Source: Istiophorus platypterus (Eukaryota > Chordata > Actinopteri > Istiophoriformes > Istiophoridae). Taken from it: a DNA stretch of 64,000 nucleotides. The notes under the pieces were generated by a model that was given only the letters and a program-made list of their open reading frames with translations, did no database searches and had not been told where the DNA came from. Made by a program: the position numbers and the translations under genes. Positions within the stretch are counted from its first letter, which is position 1; each line of letters starts with the position of its first letter. The DNA lies in contig CM029122.1 in the NCBI GenBank assembly GCA_016859345.1, positions 6,140,001-6,204,000 on the forward strand, given 5' to 3'. This document shows, piece after piece, positions 1 to 12,477 of the stretch.

Positions 1-2295
1 TCCCATTTGTTTAATATTTTTTCCGGAAAGCGCCAAACTTCTCTCTGGTCTTGAAAATCTGTGATGAGTGTCGCTGTTAAACTTTTTTTAACCCTCATTC
101 TTCAGATTTCTAAACGTCTCCCTCGCCCCACCCACAACGATCCCTGCAGACTCGGTAGCATAAGTAATGCAGCCCTGTTGTGGTTAAAGCCCTTTTTATT
201 CTGACTGACTGAAGTTATCTGAAAGGCGGCGGTGAGAGCGAGGGCGACGGAGGCTGAAGAGAGGTGGTGGTTGTTGGGGGGGGTTGACAGGGGGAGGGGC
301 TTCCTACGGGCTGTTAATGGATGAGTTTCACCCCCCACCACCCCCACCCCCACCCCATCTCTGTGAATGTGAATCTGTGAATCACTTTGGCACAGACAGC
401 CTTGAGCCTAATTGACACTATACGCTGAAGCCATTGTTCAGATGAGATGTGACACAAGTGCATAATTACCTTGTGGTATCACCTTCACCGCAGCAGATGT
501 GCGTCGCTGTCAGTGTGTCCTGTCGCCTGGTAATTTGATTAAGACCAGACTAAGACAATTCTTTCATAATTACACACTTCAACACCTGAGGCTCCTTTTT
601 GGGGCTTTTTGTTGTTGTTGTTGTTGTTGTCTTGTTGTTTTTTCAGGCTCCTTAATCTTTATTTGTGAGCACACGATGGAGAGCTGACAGGAAACCTGGG
701 TGGATGGGGGGGCAGCACACGCACCAAAAAGGGTTTCAGGCCAAAATCGAACCAGGGGTGTCGCACTCACGTTCAGCATCTGGAAAAAAAACAACGTTAA
801 GAAACCGAGATTACTTTTTTTTTTTTTTTCAATTTTACCTAAACGTATCTGCACTATCTTGTTTTAAAGAACGAGTCATTTCCACGTCTGGTTTTAATGC
901 CCTGAATCATCCAGCAGCTCCAGCAGGACTTGTTCAATCACCGGCGGCCTCAAAATACTGATTGTATTAATGAGAATCTGCGTCTTTCTACAGCTTAAAA
1001 TATATTAGAAACAATGTCGCCCGGTGCAAAACTAACACAGATATTATTTTAGCTTGTCTCACTTAGAACGGAATTAACAGAGATGGATTATTTGCAAATT
1101 TTTTTGAATTTCTTTTACTAATCTGTATGCAGATTAGTCTTCTGTAAGACTCGTGCACAATGCGTAAGGTCACGGAGTAAAACCAGAGGCAAGTCAGAGA
1201 GCTCGGCTTAGAAGTTTTAGGGAAAACAGTATTAATTATAGGTATTGAATTAGGTTTTGAAAGGTAGTTTCCTTTTGATAACTTTTACGAGCTCAAGACC
1301 TGTCGCAATAACAAAGTAAGTTGTGAGCCATGCGATAAAAATGTTGCAGCCAAAGAAAGAAAACACGAACAAATGTGGAAAAAAAGGAAATAATATGAAA
1401 ACCCCCAAACAACAAATAGGCACTAAACATCCTTGTGGACTTTAATTCAACTATCAAACAGCTCGTGGAAAATTTTGTTTTTGGTTAATTGTTTCATGTG
1501 AAACATTTTAATTCAGTTTCTTCCTTCAGGCATAATAAGTGATTATATGAATAAACATGGAGTGGACATTTTGAGCCTGAAGCCACTTTGAAAATGTACA
1601 AATCCCCAAACCCCCCCCCCCCCCCCCCAAGATCATCAAATGTTATAATCCCTTGTAATAACCTTTTAATTTATTGGCCACAGAGAGCCCCAGGTGCCAT
1701 CTGCCACCAGTTATTGGATTTATTGGCAAACAGCACGAGGGCCGACTTAATCACAAATATAAAAGGGATCTCTCAGGGTTGAACACCTGATGGTGGCCCT
1801 GGGTGGACCCAGATTCTGGGCTCCGAGCGAGGCCCGAGCCGAGACCGAGCGCTCAGCTCGCCAAACGAGACCATTCCTGCCGAAGAACGGAGGGAATAAA
1901 AACCCAAACCCCTCTGGAGGAGAACGGAGAAGACCACCGCCGCTCCGTTCGCACCCACTGCTCGCCTCCCACTCGCTTTACTCGGCCAGATTCAATTTGG
2001 GGCCTAAATATCTCCCCCTAATATGCATCACTGGAGCGGCGGCGTTCCCGCTCCCGCTCCGGCATCGTCGAAGGAGCTCATCCGTGTCTGTCTCGGTCCT
2101 CTCCTCTCCCCTGGGGGTGGAACCGGGGGCCCCCGGTCGCGGTTGGCAAGTCGTCTCCCCCAGTCCCACTCCTGTTTGCTGATATTTAGTTTAGGGCCGA
2201 CAATGAGCCGGAAGAAAACAAGCTCCTTCTAGGTCAGTAAGAGAGAGAAGGGGACGGACTGAGGGGGAGAAAGAAACCTAGAAAAGGTCTCTTTT

Positions 2296-2330
<35 letters not shown>

Positions 2331-5300
2331 TGGTGGGGGGGGGCAGGGGACTCATCCCTGGATGGGGATTCTCTTTAAAGCTTTTCTGTTTGTGGCCCCT
2401 AGGGCCAAATTAAGGGAGCGTCATTATCCCTGGCAAATTACCACGCCGCCTTTGTGGTCCAGCCATGGTGCATTAGGGTGCCTTAAAAACGTGGCGGAGC
2501 CGTGGCCATTCAGCTCACAAAGAGAGGGGCCGCTGGCAGATCCTTGGCCTGTTTCACAGAGGAGGCATTCACACCACATCGGGGGCGGGGGCGGGCGGGG
2601 GGGTGTCCCCCTGAGATGAGTAAAAATCATTTGGGGCCGGGGCCGATGTGACATAATCTTAAAACACATGCCATCCAAGCGATGAAGTCATCGCCTGGCT
2701 CCGTCTCCAGTTTGATCAGCTGCGGGAATCCCGGCTCAGATAACGAGGCTCCGGCGCGGTTCCCAGGCCGGTGCCGTCAGGGCTCCGCGAATTCACCGGG
2801 ATCCAGGTGCAGCCCAGGCGACTTGCCTCGATATTTTTTCCTTCGACCTCTGCGATGTGCAGTCGCACCGCAGCAGCACCCGTCGGACCCTCGGTCTCGG
2901 CTCATCCCGGCCAACGGCCCTTCGCAGGGTATATCTTGTGCAGGTGTGCGCACGGTTGAATCCTGCGTCGCCCGCGGAGCCACCGCTGCAAAAGTAGGCC
3001 GTCGCATTTATTACGGACCACCAGAGGCAGACTGCGGTGGAGTCGAGCAGACTGCTCTGCTCCCGAGCGCCTTCAAATCTAACAAACGTTTTAGCCGTCG
3101 GTGAGTTACGGCCGCGGGTGAGAGCTGACACGATTGGTCCCCGATCATTCCGTCAATTGAAAGAAAACGAACGCCAGGTTGATAACTGCTCCGTTAATCG
3201 TTTAGGTCTCTCTAAAGCAATAAAACCGAGCTTTCTCCAGTAGCACCTTCGCAGATGTCTAAATTTGCTGCCTTTCTCTGTTTTATAACGTCATAAATGG
3301 CATAGTTTTGGGTTCAAGATGTCACCCTGTGCCTTAGGAAATTGCTCTTGGCATTTTAAAAAATAATCATGTAGATGAATTAATTATCTGAGAGGCAATA
3401 GGTTAATTGTTAATACCACAACTCTATGATGTGTGAAATACCTCTTTTCTTGTTCTCAGTTTGATCTGTTCTCTTATTTTACCAGTCACCGCTATCGCAC
3501 CCTTTTTTTTCCCACAATGTAACATTAATATTACTTATTAATATAACTTTCGAAAGGATATGTTATAAGCTTGGATAAATGTTGCGTAAACCAGAAGTGA
3601 CCTGTACTCAGTTTAAAAGCTAAAGGACAATAGTTGACCCCCTCTTTTATTATTATTATTATTATATTCAATGCATCCACAGTTTACAAGGGAATTAATG
3701 GACATTGACTTATACAAACTTGTTTGTAGACCAAGTCAAATACCAGGTTCAATCAAAAGTATTTGATGTCAGGCAGAAATCAGAACTGTCCTAATGAGTT
3801 GTTGAGAATAAAGCAGTGTGTTAGAAAGCACTAAACCGAATAGTCTGACCCCCCCACCCCCCGACCGCCCCAGGATCCTCCTTGCTGTTTCATTTTTCTC
3901 AATTAATTGGCCGCTGAAAAAACGTATTATGAACAATGGCCTCACTTTAAGTAATGAGCAGGTGCACAGTCCAGGAAAGAAAGAAAAAAAGAGGAAAAAA
4001 GACCTGGAGGTACATTGTTTGACCTGGTCAGCGCCCCCCCCCCCAACCGAGAGGAGGAATTCTTAAAAGCTGCAGGGGCTGATCTGCAAGAGGAAATCCA
4101 GACACTCCGAGTCGTCGCGACGGATTTCGGCTCTTGCAGGCCGCTTGCGACATATTAATGTCTGTCAGTTACAGATGGCAGCCGCTGCCGGCTGCGGCGG
4201 GAGTTTAATCTTCGTTTCAAGCATCAACAGGTAGCTCAGACTTAATAAAGAGCGATCAGGGTTGATCCTCTGGGCCCCGGAGCGCTCGCATCAAGTTTTC
4301 ACCAAAACGCCCATAAATTCGGAGCCGTAATGTCAAATTCTTCAAAAGAAAACTAAGCAGGAGTTTCAGCTGAGAGCACTGTAAAAAAAAAAAAAATTCC
4401 TGGGGTGTGAAACGCTTGTTCTTGGCAACCTGCCTTTATTTGTCATCTAATCAGCTGGAAGCTTTACCTCGGCGATTGATGTCTCCTTCATTTTTCTGCC
4501 CACGATAGGTGGGAGATTTCATTACTTTCCCGCATTGTTTCCCGGTTTTATGAACTGGGCCCCTCGGCTGAAATAGATGAAGGGACTGGGGGAGGCTTTT
4601 GTCCGGGGGGCTGCGGCGGAAGCCGCGAGCCCGTAAATCCTGTGCTGATCTTTGGATCATTAAGCCGCGAGCCTCGAGTCCTTTGGTTCTTTATCGCCAG
4701 GCCCAGATTCCAGGCCATAATGGAGGCTAACTGGCTAATGATTAGCTGTCCTCTTCAGCTACTCCAGAGCTGGCTGCAGCTGCAGCTGCCTGTCTGACTG
4801 GGAGGAGGCTATGAAAACATAGAAGTCTGGCCTCGGACCCCCCCCCCCCTTTTTTAAACTCACTTTCTTCCGAAGCTATTTTCCAGGAAGCTCAGTGTGG
4901 AATGCAAATGGTTCATGACAGCGTAGAGCGCTGTTGATTTAAACGATTCCGAGCGCTTTATTAGACACACACATACTAAAACTATCACTACTCCCATTGC
5001 TCGCAAAACAGCCCCGATTCTTCACGGCTTGGATTCCACAAGATGTCGAAACTTTCCTCTGGGAGTCTGGTCAGTGTTGACACGATTGCGTCACATCTTT
5101 CCCGGCAGTTTTCTCAGCTGCACGTTCAGCTGAGGCGCTCCGCTGGATTCGGGTCCGGGACCGTCCGGCGTCGCTGGGTCGCTGCGTCCGCCGCGGCCTC
5201 CGATTTCCGCTCTCGGCTGACGCAGAGCTGCCCTCGCCGGACGTGTCCATTATTTTCCCACCATTCTGAACAAAGGCTCTCCAAGAGTCTTGCACGAAAA

Positions 5301-6279
5301 TCCCAAGACATCCTAGCAGTTTCGGAGAAACGCAAAACCAGCCTGTGTCAGGCGAACGTTAGCCGGAGCCCCGGGCCCGTACCGGCACTGCTGCCACGCG
5401 ACCGGCCGATTTGACAAATCCATGAGGAGAGTTACCGTGCAGGTGTTCCTCATAAAGTGCGCCGGCGAGCCTGCGTTCGAAGCCGCCAGTCCACAGTAGA
5501 TGGCGGCGCGGCCTGCGCACGCGTCCCTTTGGAAATGCGACAAACAACATCTGCCTCCTAGTAGCGCGGCTGTCGAGCGCATCGCCCTGTCTCTGAACGG
5601 TCTCTGGGTTTATAGAGCTGAGGGCTTGACGACCGGCTCCTGTGAAAATGGAGACTGAGACGCTAGTGTTTTCGGATGATGAAATCCCCCTTCCTCCCCC
5701 CGTCAGACAATCCTCGGGTTCCTTTGGTTCTTCTGGAGCTTTGCAGCCTTGTGGATGTGGCGCGCGTTGGACCTTGAAGCAAAGATAGGAAACGACCGTG
5801 ATCACGGGTCACGGTCACGGGTTCTGGCTTCGAAGCGATTTTTTTTAAAGAGGGAACACGCAGGGGTACGTTTTGCGAGGAGGCGAAGCCCGGGCTGGGT
5901 GTCCCACCACAGCGCCGGGCGTCATCTGCACCACCTGCGTCGCTAGGTGCATTTACGTTCCTTCATTCCCCGTGACGGGGCGGCAGTGGCCGTCAGGAAG
6001 AAGTTTGCAGAGAACAGCTTCTCTCGCCCTGAAGCGCGGTAACAATTTCATGTATTGCGCCATATGCAGTCTGATTTGAACAGCTTATTTTTCAAAGAAC
6101 TTAATCCATTTGAATATTTAACGCCAGAGTTTTTTTTCCTGATTGTTTATTTCATCGGAATCTGCTCTTGGCAACAACCGTCTGGCTAAAGATGGTAAAT
6201 GAGAAATCAGGGAAGAATGACTCTGAGTGAACCGTAGCCTACTATGTATCAGTGGACTTATAGGACGTATAGGAGCTTT
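1..6279. other. Non-coding sequence, left end
   Basis: I recognise no gene. Contents: a TTG run (609-638), a poly-C run (about 1611-1628), a TG array (2299-2329), moderately CpG-rich sequence at 2740-3130, an AT-rich stretch (3240-3800), and a mixed block at 4090-4760 with TAATTA-type and E-box-like words that could be regulatory. A CpG-dense patch occupies 5040-5960. All open frames are short and share no recognisable protein family. Confidence 0.7.
5040..5960. promoter_or_regulatory. CpG-dense patch (island-like)
   Basis: Direct reading of 5101-5220 gives about 18 CpG dinucleotides in 120 bp, far above the surrounding AT-richer sequence, and the density stays high to about 5960. CpG islands often mark promoters, but I see no TATA box, no conserved first exon and no protein start that would tie this one to a gene. 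It could equally be a GC-rich intergenic patch. Fish genomes contain many such patches without promoter activity. Confidence 0.3.
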
Positions 6280-6452
6280 ACCTGTTGTCCTTCCTGAGGT
6301 TTCCTCCGTTTCTCTCTTTTTATAAAGGAGGTTCTAACTCGTATGAGCTGAGGGTCTATGGATGAGGGATGTGTGTGATGTACAGATTATACGGCCCCTT
6401 GAGGCAAATACGGGTTTTTGGGCTTCATGAATAAAACTGACGTGACTTGACT
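6280..6452 (+). mobile_element. L2-type LINE 3' tail fossil
   Basis: The segment follows the layout of the 3' end of fish L2-family LINEs, as I remember it. It has a cctgaggtttcctccgttt block, a ggaggttctaactcg-like block, CCTTGAGGCAAAT, a stretch ending TTTGGGCTTCATGAATAAA, and a degenerate ACTGACGTGACTTGACTT tail in place of the usual tandem TTGACTTGACTTGA. It is 5'-truncated, as expected of target-primed reverse transcription, and shows decay by substitutions. No reverse transcriptase is attached. The family name is by recall, not by alignment. Confidence 0.7.
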
Positions 6453-6762
6453 TAATCGGTCCCTGATGGGAATCTAGTCTTCCAACATGCATGCATCCAT
6501 CCGCCGGCCGGGCCTCCACGGCCCTGTCTCGGCCTTACACCGCGAAGGACACACTGCTTCCTGCGTTTGGCGCTAAACGTTAACGCCGAACGGAATTCAT
6601 GTGGCCGCAAGGGCACGAGCATAAATCGGGCTCCAATGTGTTCACATCTCCTAAAACCTATCCGGAACCCGCGATTTAATCCGGGCCAAACTGGCCTCAC
6701 CTGAACCGAACCGCGTCCTACGTCAGACTCTCTTCTCCCCTCGGGAACGTGGCTTCGGCTTC

Positions 6763-7006
6763 CCGGCTGCAGGCTCGCCGCTCGGCTGCAGGCTAGCTCG
6801 GCTGCAGGCTTGCCACCGGCTGCAGGCTCGCTCGGCTGCAGGCTAGCTCGGCTGCAGGCTTGCCACCGGCTGCAGGCTCGCTCGGCTGCAGGCTCGCTCG
6901 GCTGCAGGCTCGCCGCCCAGCTGCAGACTCACTCGGCTGCAGACTCGCCCGGCTGCAGGCTCGCCACTCAGCTGCAGACTTGCCGCCGGCTGCAGGCTCG
7001 CCGCTC
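6763..7006 (+). repeat. PstI-rich minisatellite, unit about 16 bp
   Basis: About fifteen imperfect copies of a unit close to CGGCTGCAGGCTCGCT. Each carries CTGCAG, and variants include GGCTAGCT, GGCTTGCCAC and CAGACTCAC. A higher-order pattern is visible: 6796-6835 and 6851-6890 share the same order of variants, showing duplication of multi-unit blocks. Translated, it gives arginine/leucine/alanine-rich frames of no protein relevance. Confidence 0.95.
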
Positions 7007-10000
7007 AGTCACTCAGCGAGGACTGGCGGCGCTGTGTTGTCGTTTTTCTAATTATAGACCTGGACTGTGCGCTCTCCTCCTCCGTGGGGTGGGATCTGGC
7101 CCACCAGGCCATCAGCCAGCCTGGCTGCCCACCAGCTTTATTCTTTCTTGTTAATCGCTCTCAAGCTTCTGTTCTTGCAGTCTTTTTCTTTTTTTCTTTT
7201 TCGTGCAATCTCTTCCTGCATCAAGGAGAAAACAAGGAATTGCCGGAAAGGACACCAATTCTTTTTTTCTTTCTTTTTTTAAATTTTCCCACACAATCAA
7301 TCAGTTCCCTTCCACGTCTTTTCACAGCTTTTCATTCCTGCAGAACAATAGGTTTTTATTAACCCCTCCGGGAACGCTCATTATCCATTTCCATTACAAA
7401 GGTGTTTGCAAGACACTCAGATTTGAAACGCTTGAGCTGAAAAACATAGATCAAAGGAATATATTCATATTCCCATGAGTTCTGAGAGACAATGACGGCG
7501 AAGTGACGGCTGCCGGTCTCAACCCGAGCGTCTGGCTCCTCAACGGGCCGGATGCGGATCCCGCGTCGTTTATCTCGGCCATGTGTTTTTCGATCGATTG
7601 CGTCCGGTCTGCTAACGTGAAACAGAGGCCTAGCACATGCGCCGGAGGCGTCCGCGGACGCCGGAGGCCGCGGATGCCAAAGGCCGCGGACGCCGGAGCT
7701 CGGCGCGTCTCGCCACCCGTCCTTTTTCGCTTTGCGGAAGGCGGAGCATCAGTAATGTGAGTTTATTTTTATAATCGGATCCTGTTACAGTCTTTTTCCG
7801 AGGTGGCGGCCGAGGGGGGGGGTTGTTCCACTGTTAAGTCAAATCAATTTCCTCAAGCGTCTCCTAGGAGATGGTTCAATCCATTTTTAATCAAAGCTTC
7901 TTATTAAGCAGGTGTTTAGATCAGATTAGTGTGTATTTTCCCATCACTTATTCGCTGAGCCTGTGATTTGGAACCATATGGCGGCTGTGGAGATGAATGT
8001 ATGTTCTCTGAAACAACCTCAAAGTAACCCCCCCCCCCATCGCCGTAAAATGTGTGATGATGCACGACTTCTAATTAACACTGACATTTTGGAAAAATAT
8101 GTTTGTTCGCTGCCCTGATGGCCGCAGATATTCCACAGAGAGGGTTTTGCGACCTTGGGTGTCCGTGCGCGTGATTACCGATGTTTTTTGGGTTTTTTTT
8201 TTATCTTTTTTTCGGGCACAGACAAACCGTTACAGACGAGAGCAGATAACAACATTTACATTACGCCTGCGCTTACGCCGGCACAGTATAATTCGCGCTT
8301 CGCCCCGGAGTCAGATGACACTGCTGATTTCCCTTTTATCTCTGCGTGTCCAGTACAGAGACGGGTCCTGGTTACCTTTAGCATCATTTAGCCGGCCGCG
8401 CGCTTTACACCTGGCATTAACACCCGATCTGTATCTGGATACATCAGCCGGATAATGATACATTACCTGGATAATGACACATCAACTGGATTATAACATC
8501 TGATCCATGGATTACATTCACAGCCCCGACTGATAAGCGTCGTCGCTCGCTCCGACTCAAATTACGTCCCGGGTCGAGCGAAGCGACGCCACGGACAGAT
8601 GTCCCTCATCCCTCGGGCGGGACGTGGCTGCTGCTGCAACTTGTTGCCTTTGTCCGAAGTGCCGGAGTCAGGGGACCTTCTTCTTCCGGATGTCGTCCGG
8701 CCGATCCGGTCTCGTTTCCAGTTGTCCGCGTTCAGACGAGATATCCGGGTACAGGTCGCATGTTAAAGCAAAAGTGCAAAAGTCTCGCCCCGTCAGAAAC
8801 GGAACAAAACCCTGTCCAACAGCTTGATAGACCAGCGCCCGAGAGGAAACGCTGTAAACGACGAGCTTCTGTTCCCCCTTAAAATCCAAGGTGGTTTCTC
8901 CTCCGGCTTCCATCTGGTCCAGATCCCGTCTCCACACTTTCGTAGGTGCATTGTCACCCGATATGGGTACATGTGCCGCAAACCTGCTCTTTTCTCTTGA
9001 CAGGTCAATTTCAGTTGACTCGGCCGACACTAATTCTATCAGTTTCTATCGATCTGTCGGTCATTTCCCGATCAGTCGATCGATCCTTTGGTTGACTTAC
9101 CCATAAATAATAACGACGACGTCTTCCGATGACCTTTCAACCCCCCAACCTTGTTGAGGCATTTTCTCATAAAAATAACAACTAACAAAAAAAAAAAAAA
9201 GATCAATGATTTAATCGGTGATGCAAAAGTCCATGAATCCAGCATAAACTGCACAAAAGATTTTAGGGCGACGCGACGGATAAGGAAGCGACGATGAAAC
9301 TCGAACCATCCGGACACCTCCGCGTCATGTCCGAGCCTTTTGAGGTCACAGGGCCGCCGGGACTTTGGTTTCGTTTCTAATCTATTCTTTCATTTTCCCT
9401 TTTTTTTTTTTTTTCCCAAGATGCCCGTGCACAGCGGTTGCGTTGCCGCGTTTTCTGGCCGCGTCCAGTTTTACAAACCGCGCCCAGCGCCGTTTTTACC
9501 GGGCCTCTGTTTTTAGATTATGACGTAGCGGATTATGTCGCCTGGGCCCTGCTTTTGTACTGATTCCCCTACGAGCGCCGGAGGACGTCTGGATTTTATT
9601 TCAGCCTTCTCGCTTAGTTCTTTCTTTTCTTTTCTTTTTTTTTTTTTTGAAGGTAACTCACTTCAGCATATCGAAACGGGATTACACGAAATCCGTGTTG
9701 TTTCACAGGACGACCTCCTCCTTTTTTGTAGAATTAGGTTTCTTTGCAGAACTAATTACTCTGAGGTTTGGGGCCGAGCAGGTTTTCCTTTGTGTTTTTC
9801 GGTCTCCGGGTCCTTTGTGTCCCAGCCGGCATTAGGGAGCTGGGCTGATGGAGAGTGGTTCTCTGAGAAGATGGCACCGGAGCCCCCCCCTCAGAAAAAA
9901 GGGCAGAGCCTTAATTTAAAAGTGGCGACGTATGAGACTAAACACACTACACCAAAAAGTAAATTATTAGACTGGTAATTAGATCTTTGGAAATCTTCCT

Positions 10001-11877
10001 CTTTGTAAAGGTGGCTGATAGTCGTAGATAAAGGACTGTTCGCCCCCCCCCCCCAATAGACGCCTCGACGCTGGCGTATTATAAATCCATCCACTCACAC
10101 TCTCTGATTAAGACGCCCACACTGCAGCCGCCAATTCACAGCTCAGCTTGATCAAACTGCTCATTCACAGAACTAATGAGAAAATGAACAGAAATTAAGG
10201 AATCATTTGGTCGTTGTATTTCATCGGGAAGAGGAGCCGCGATTGTTTTTCTTCCCCTTTTTCTTTTTTTTTTTTCGGCCTGCGGGTGATTATATCACCA
10301 TGGCGACACGGCGCGGCCCCTTTTCGGGGGCCGCCCGGCGGCGGCGGTGACGGCTCCCTCGCAGAACGGCGTCGGGGGGCTCGCCGTGTGCCCGAGGTTT
10401 TCGGCTGAAGGACGGCACCAGCAATCAGACTTGTTTTCATTTTCGTCGCCAAATTTCCTGGCGCGACGCCCGGGTCACGCATCGAGAAGGCTGTAACGAG
10501 AAATCGCGCCGTGAGCCCACACAGCAATTCTGACGGGACGCAAGATGTTGGAGTTTGTTTTTTTTTCTAATTACATCACAATGGATTTAATTACAGCCGC
10601 GCATCTTGCAGAGCGACGGTCCCGCAAATGCTGTCAGCCGTCTTCCTGTTTGAGACTGGATGCTCCCTCGCTCCCGGGGGCTGTGGCCGGTGTCCGCAAA
10701 ATAGATGGCGCGGAGCGGGACCCGGGCGCCGGCGCCACTTGGGAGACGCTGTGGTGCAAATGAAAAAAGATGACAGACGATCTGCCGCAGCCCTTTTTAA
10801 AAATGTATTTATGTTTTAGTCCGTCTGTGTTCGGCTCTGACACGCAACTGCCTCAAAAGAACCGAAATAATTTAGGTTTAATGATCTTTTAAATGATAAC
10901 TTAATGGCGAGTAAACTTGAGCGGATGTCTCCGTAATGATCTCACCGACCTTGATGACTCGTTCGGATACTTCAGGTTTTTTTTGTGGGCCCCCTGACGG
11001 CAACGTAGCGCCGTGCTCTTCTGAAAACTGACCCGTCTTCCCAACACTTCCTCCTCCGCCCTTTGCTCTCGGCCACTCAGACGTGACACCGGGGAGGACC
11101 GACGCTCTTGTGGCGGCACAGCGTCCCTTGTGTTCGGCTTTTCCTTTAACTTGTCGTCCGTTCGCCGCCGGATCGGTGCGATAGTCGTGCTAGGAGGAGG
11201 TTCGCATCACAGCAACGACGTTTTACTACCCACATTTGCTTCTCGGTAAGTTGAGGGGAAAAAAACAAAACACTTAAATCACTCAAGACGGCAGGACGTC
11301 CTACGTGACCGCACCTCGCTCGGGATGCAATTTAGCCGTAGACTCTGCTGCTACATGACGCTGTATCTCGCCGCTTCAAAATGAGGTCTGCATGATAGAG
11401 GAAGAGCAGCTGGTCGTCCATGTAAATTTCCCAGATGTCTCTCTCAACTCAAGCCGACTCAGACGTGTCGGATATTCCCCAGAATGTTCCAGTCACCGCT
11501 CACGAGTCCCGCCGCGCCCGCTGCCGTCCTCACACCGCTGCCTTCATCCACACGTGCCGCCGCCTTCCTAACGCCGCCGCCGTCCCTGAACCCCCTGACG
11601 GAGGCTGCTCGTCGAAACCGGGTCTCCAGTCTCCAGAGAAACGTGGGGAGAGCGCGGCGGAACATTCACATGCCGCGTGTCGTGCATCGCGTCCCGTGCT
11701 CGTCACCGCTCGCGGCCCCGCGTCCTGTCAAAGGCCCGGTCGAACCTCCACCGGACTTTAAAATGGGCCAGCGTCCTTCCCGCGGACACGGAGGACAAAC
11801 TATTCATAGCTGCCTTGCAAAACTCGCAGCTAATGCAATTTTTTTTGGGGTAATCAAAAGTAAAGTGCAGTCAAGGA

Positions 11878-11879
<2 letters not shown>

Positions 11880-11933
<54 letters not shown>
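11880..11933. repeat. TG microsatellite
   Basis: A perfect TG array of about 54 bp in non-coding sequence, directly after CAAGGATAG. Confidence 0.97.
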
Positions 11934-11934
<1 letters not shown>

Positions 11935-12143
11935 GACTCTGCACACTTAAGTGTTTGTTCACATGAAATTACCCCCCCCCCTTGTCGCGTCTAGTTCGGC
12001 TGATTAGATTTTCAGAGTCCGCCGACTGCGTCAGCGATTGTATTTCCAGAGGACCGGCTGTCTACGGATCACGAGGCGAGCTCCGACGCCACGTGAACGG
12101 GGCGAGGCGCGTGGCCGTATCTGGGCCACGGGCCACGTTGAGC

Positions 12144-12173
12144 GCAGCGGGTGGGCGGCTGCCCACCCGCTGC
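12144..12173. repeat. Perfect 13-bp inverted repeat with 4-nt loop
   Basis: GCAGCGGGTGGGC at 12144-12156 is followed by the loop GGCT and then the exact reverse complement at 12161-12173. The stem is GC-rich and stable in RNA or single-stranded DNA. The flanks do not continue the pairing, so a microRNA precursor is unlikely, and no T run follows. Confidence 0.9.
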
Positions 12174-12426
12174 CTGGGTCTGCCCGGGTCACGAGCAGAT
12201 ACCAGATATTTTCCCTCCTTCCCCACGGGTCCAAAGCTAAACCGTCGTCACCGTGACGACATCTTCGCACATCAATATGGATTAAGAAGTGATTTCAGAG
12301 TCAGCCTTAAAGTTTAATCCGGGGGGGGGGTGTGTCCAAATTCGGACCGAGCAGGCTTTTATTTTCATTCGCTTTTTTGATTTTCTGTGCCGAACCGGTC
12401 TCATCCATCAAAACCCTGATCTGAAG

Positions 12427-12427
<1 letters not shown>

Positions 12428-12460
<33 letters not shown>

Positions 12461-12477
12461 GTGTGTGTGCGTGTGCG
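12428..12477. repeat. TG microsatellite with CG interruptions
   Basis: A TG array of about 50 bp broken by three TGCG units, which suggests an older array than the one at 11880. Confidence 0.95.
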
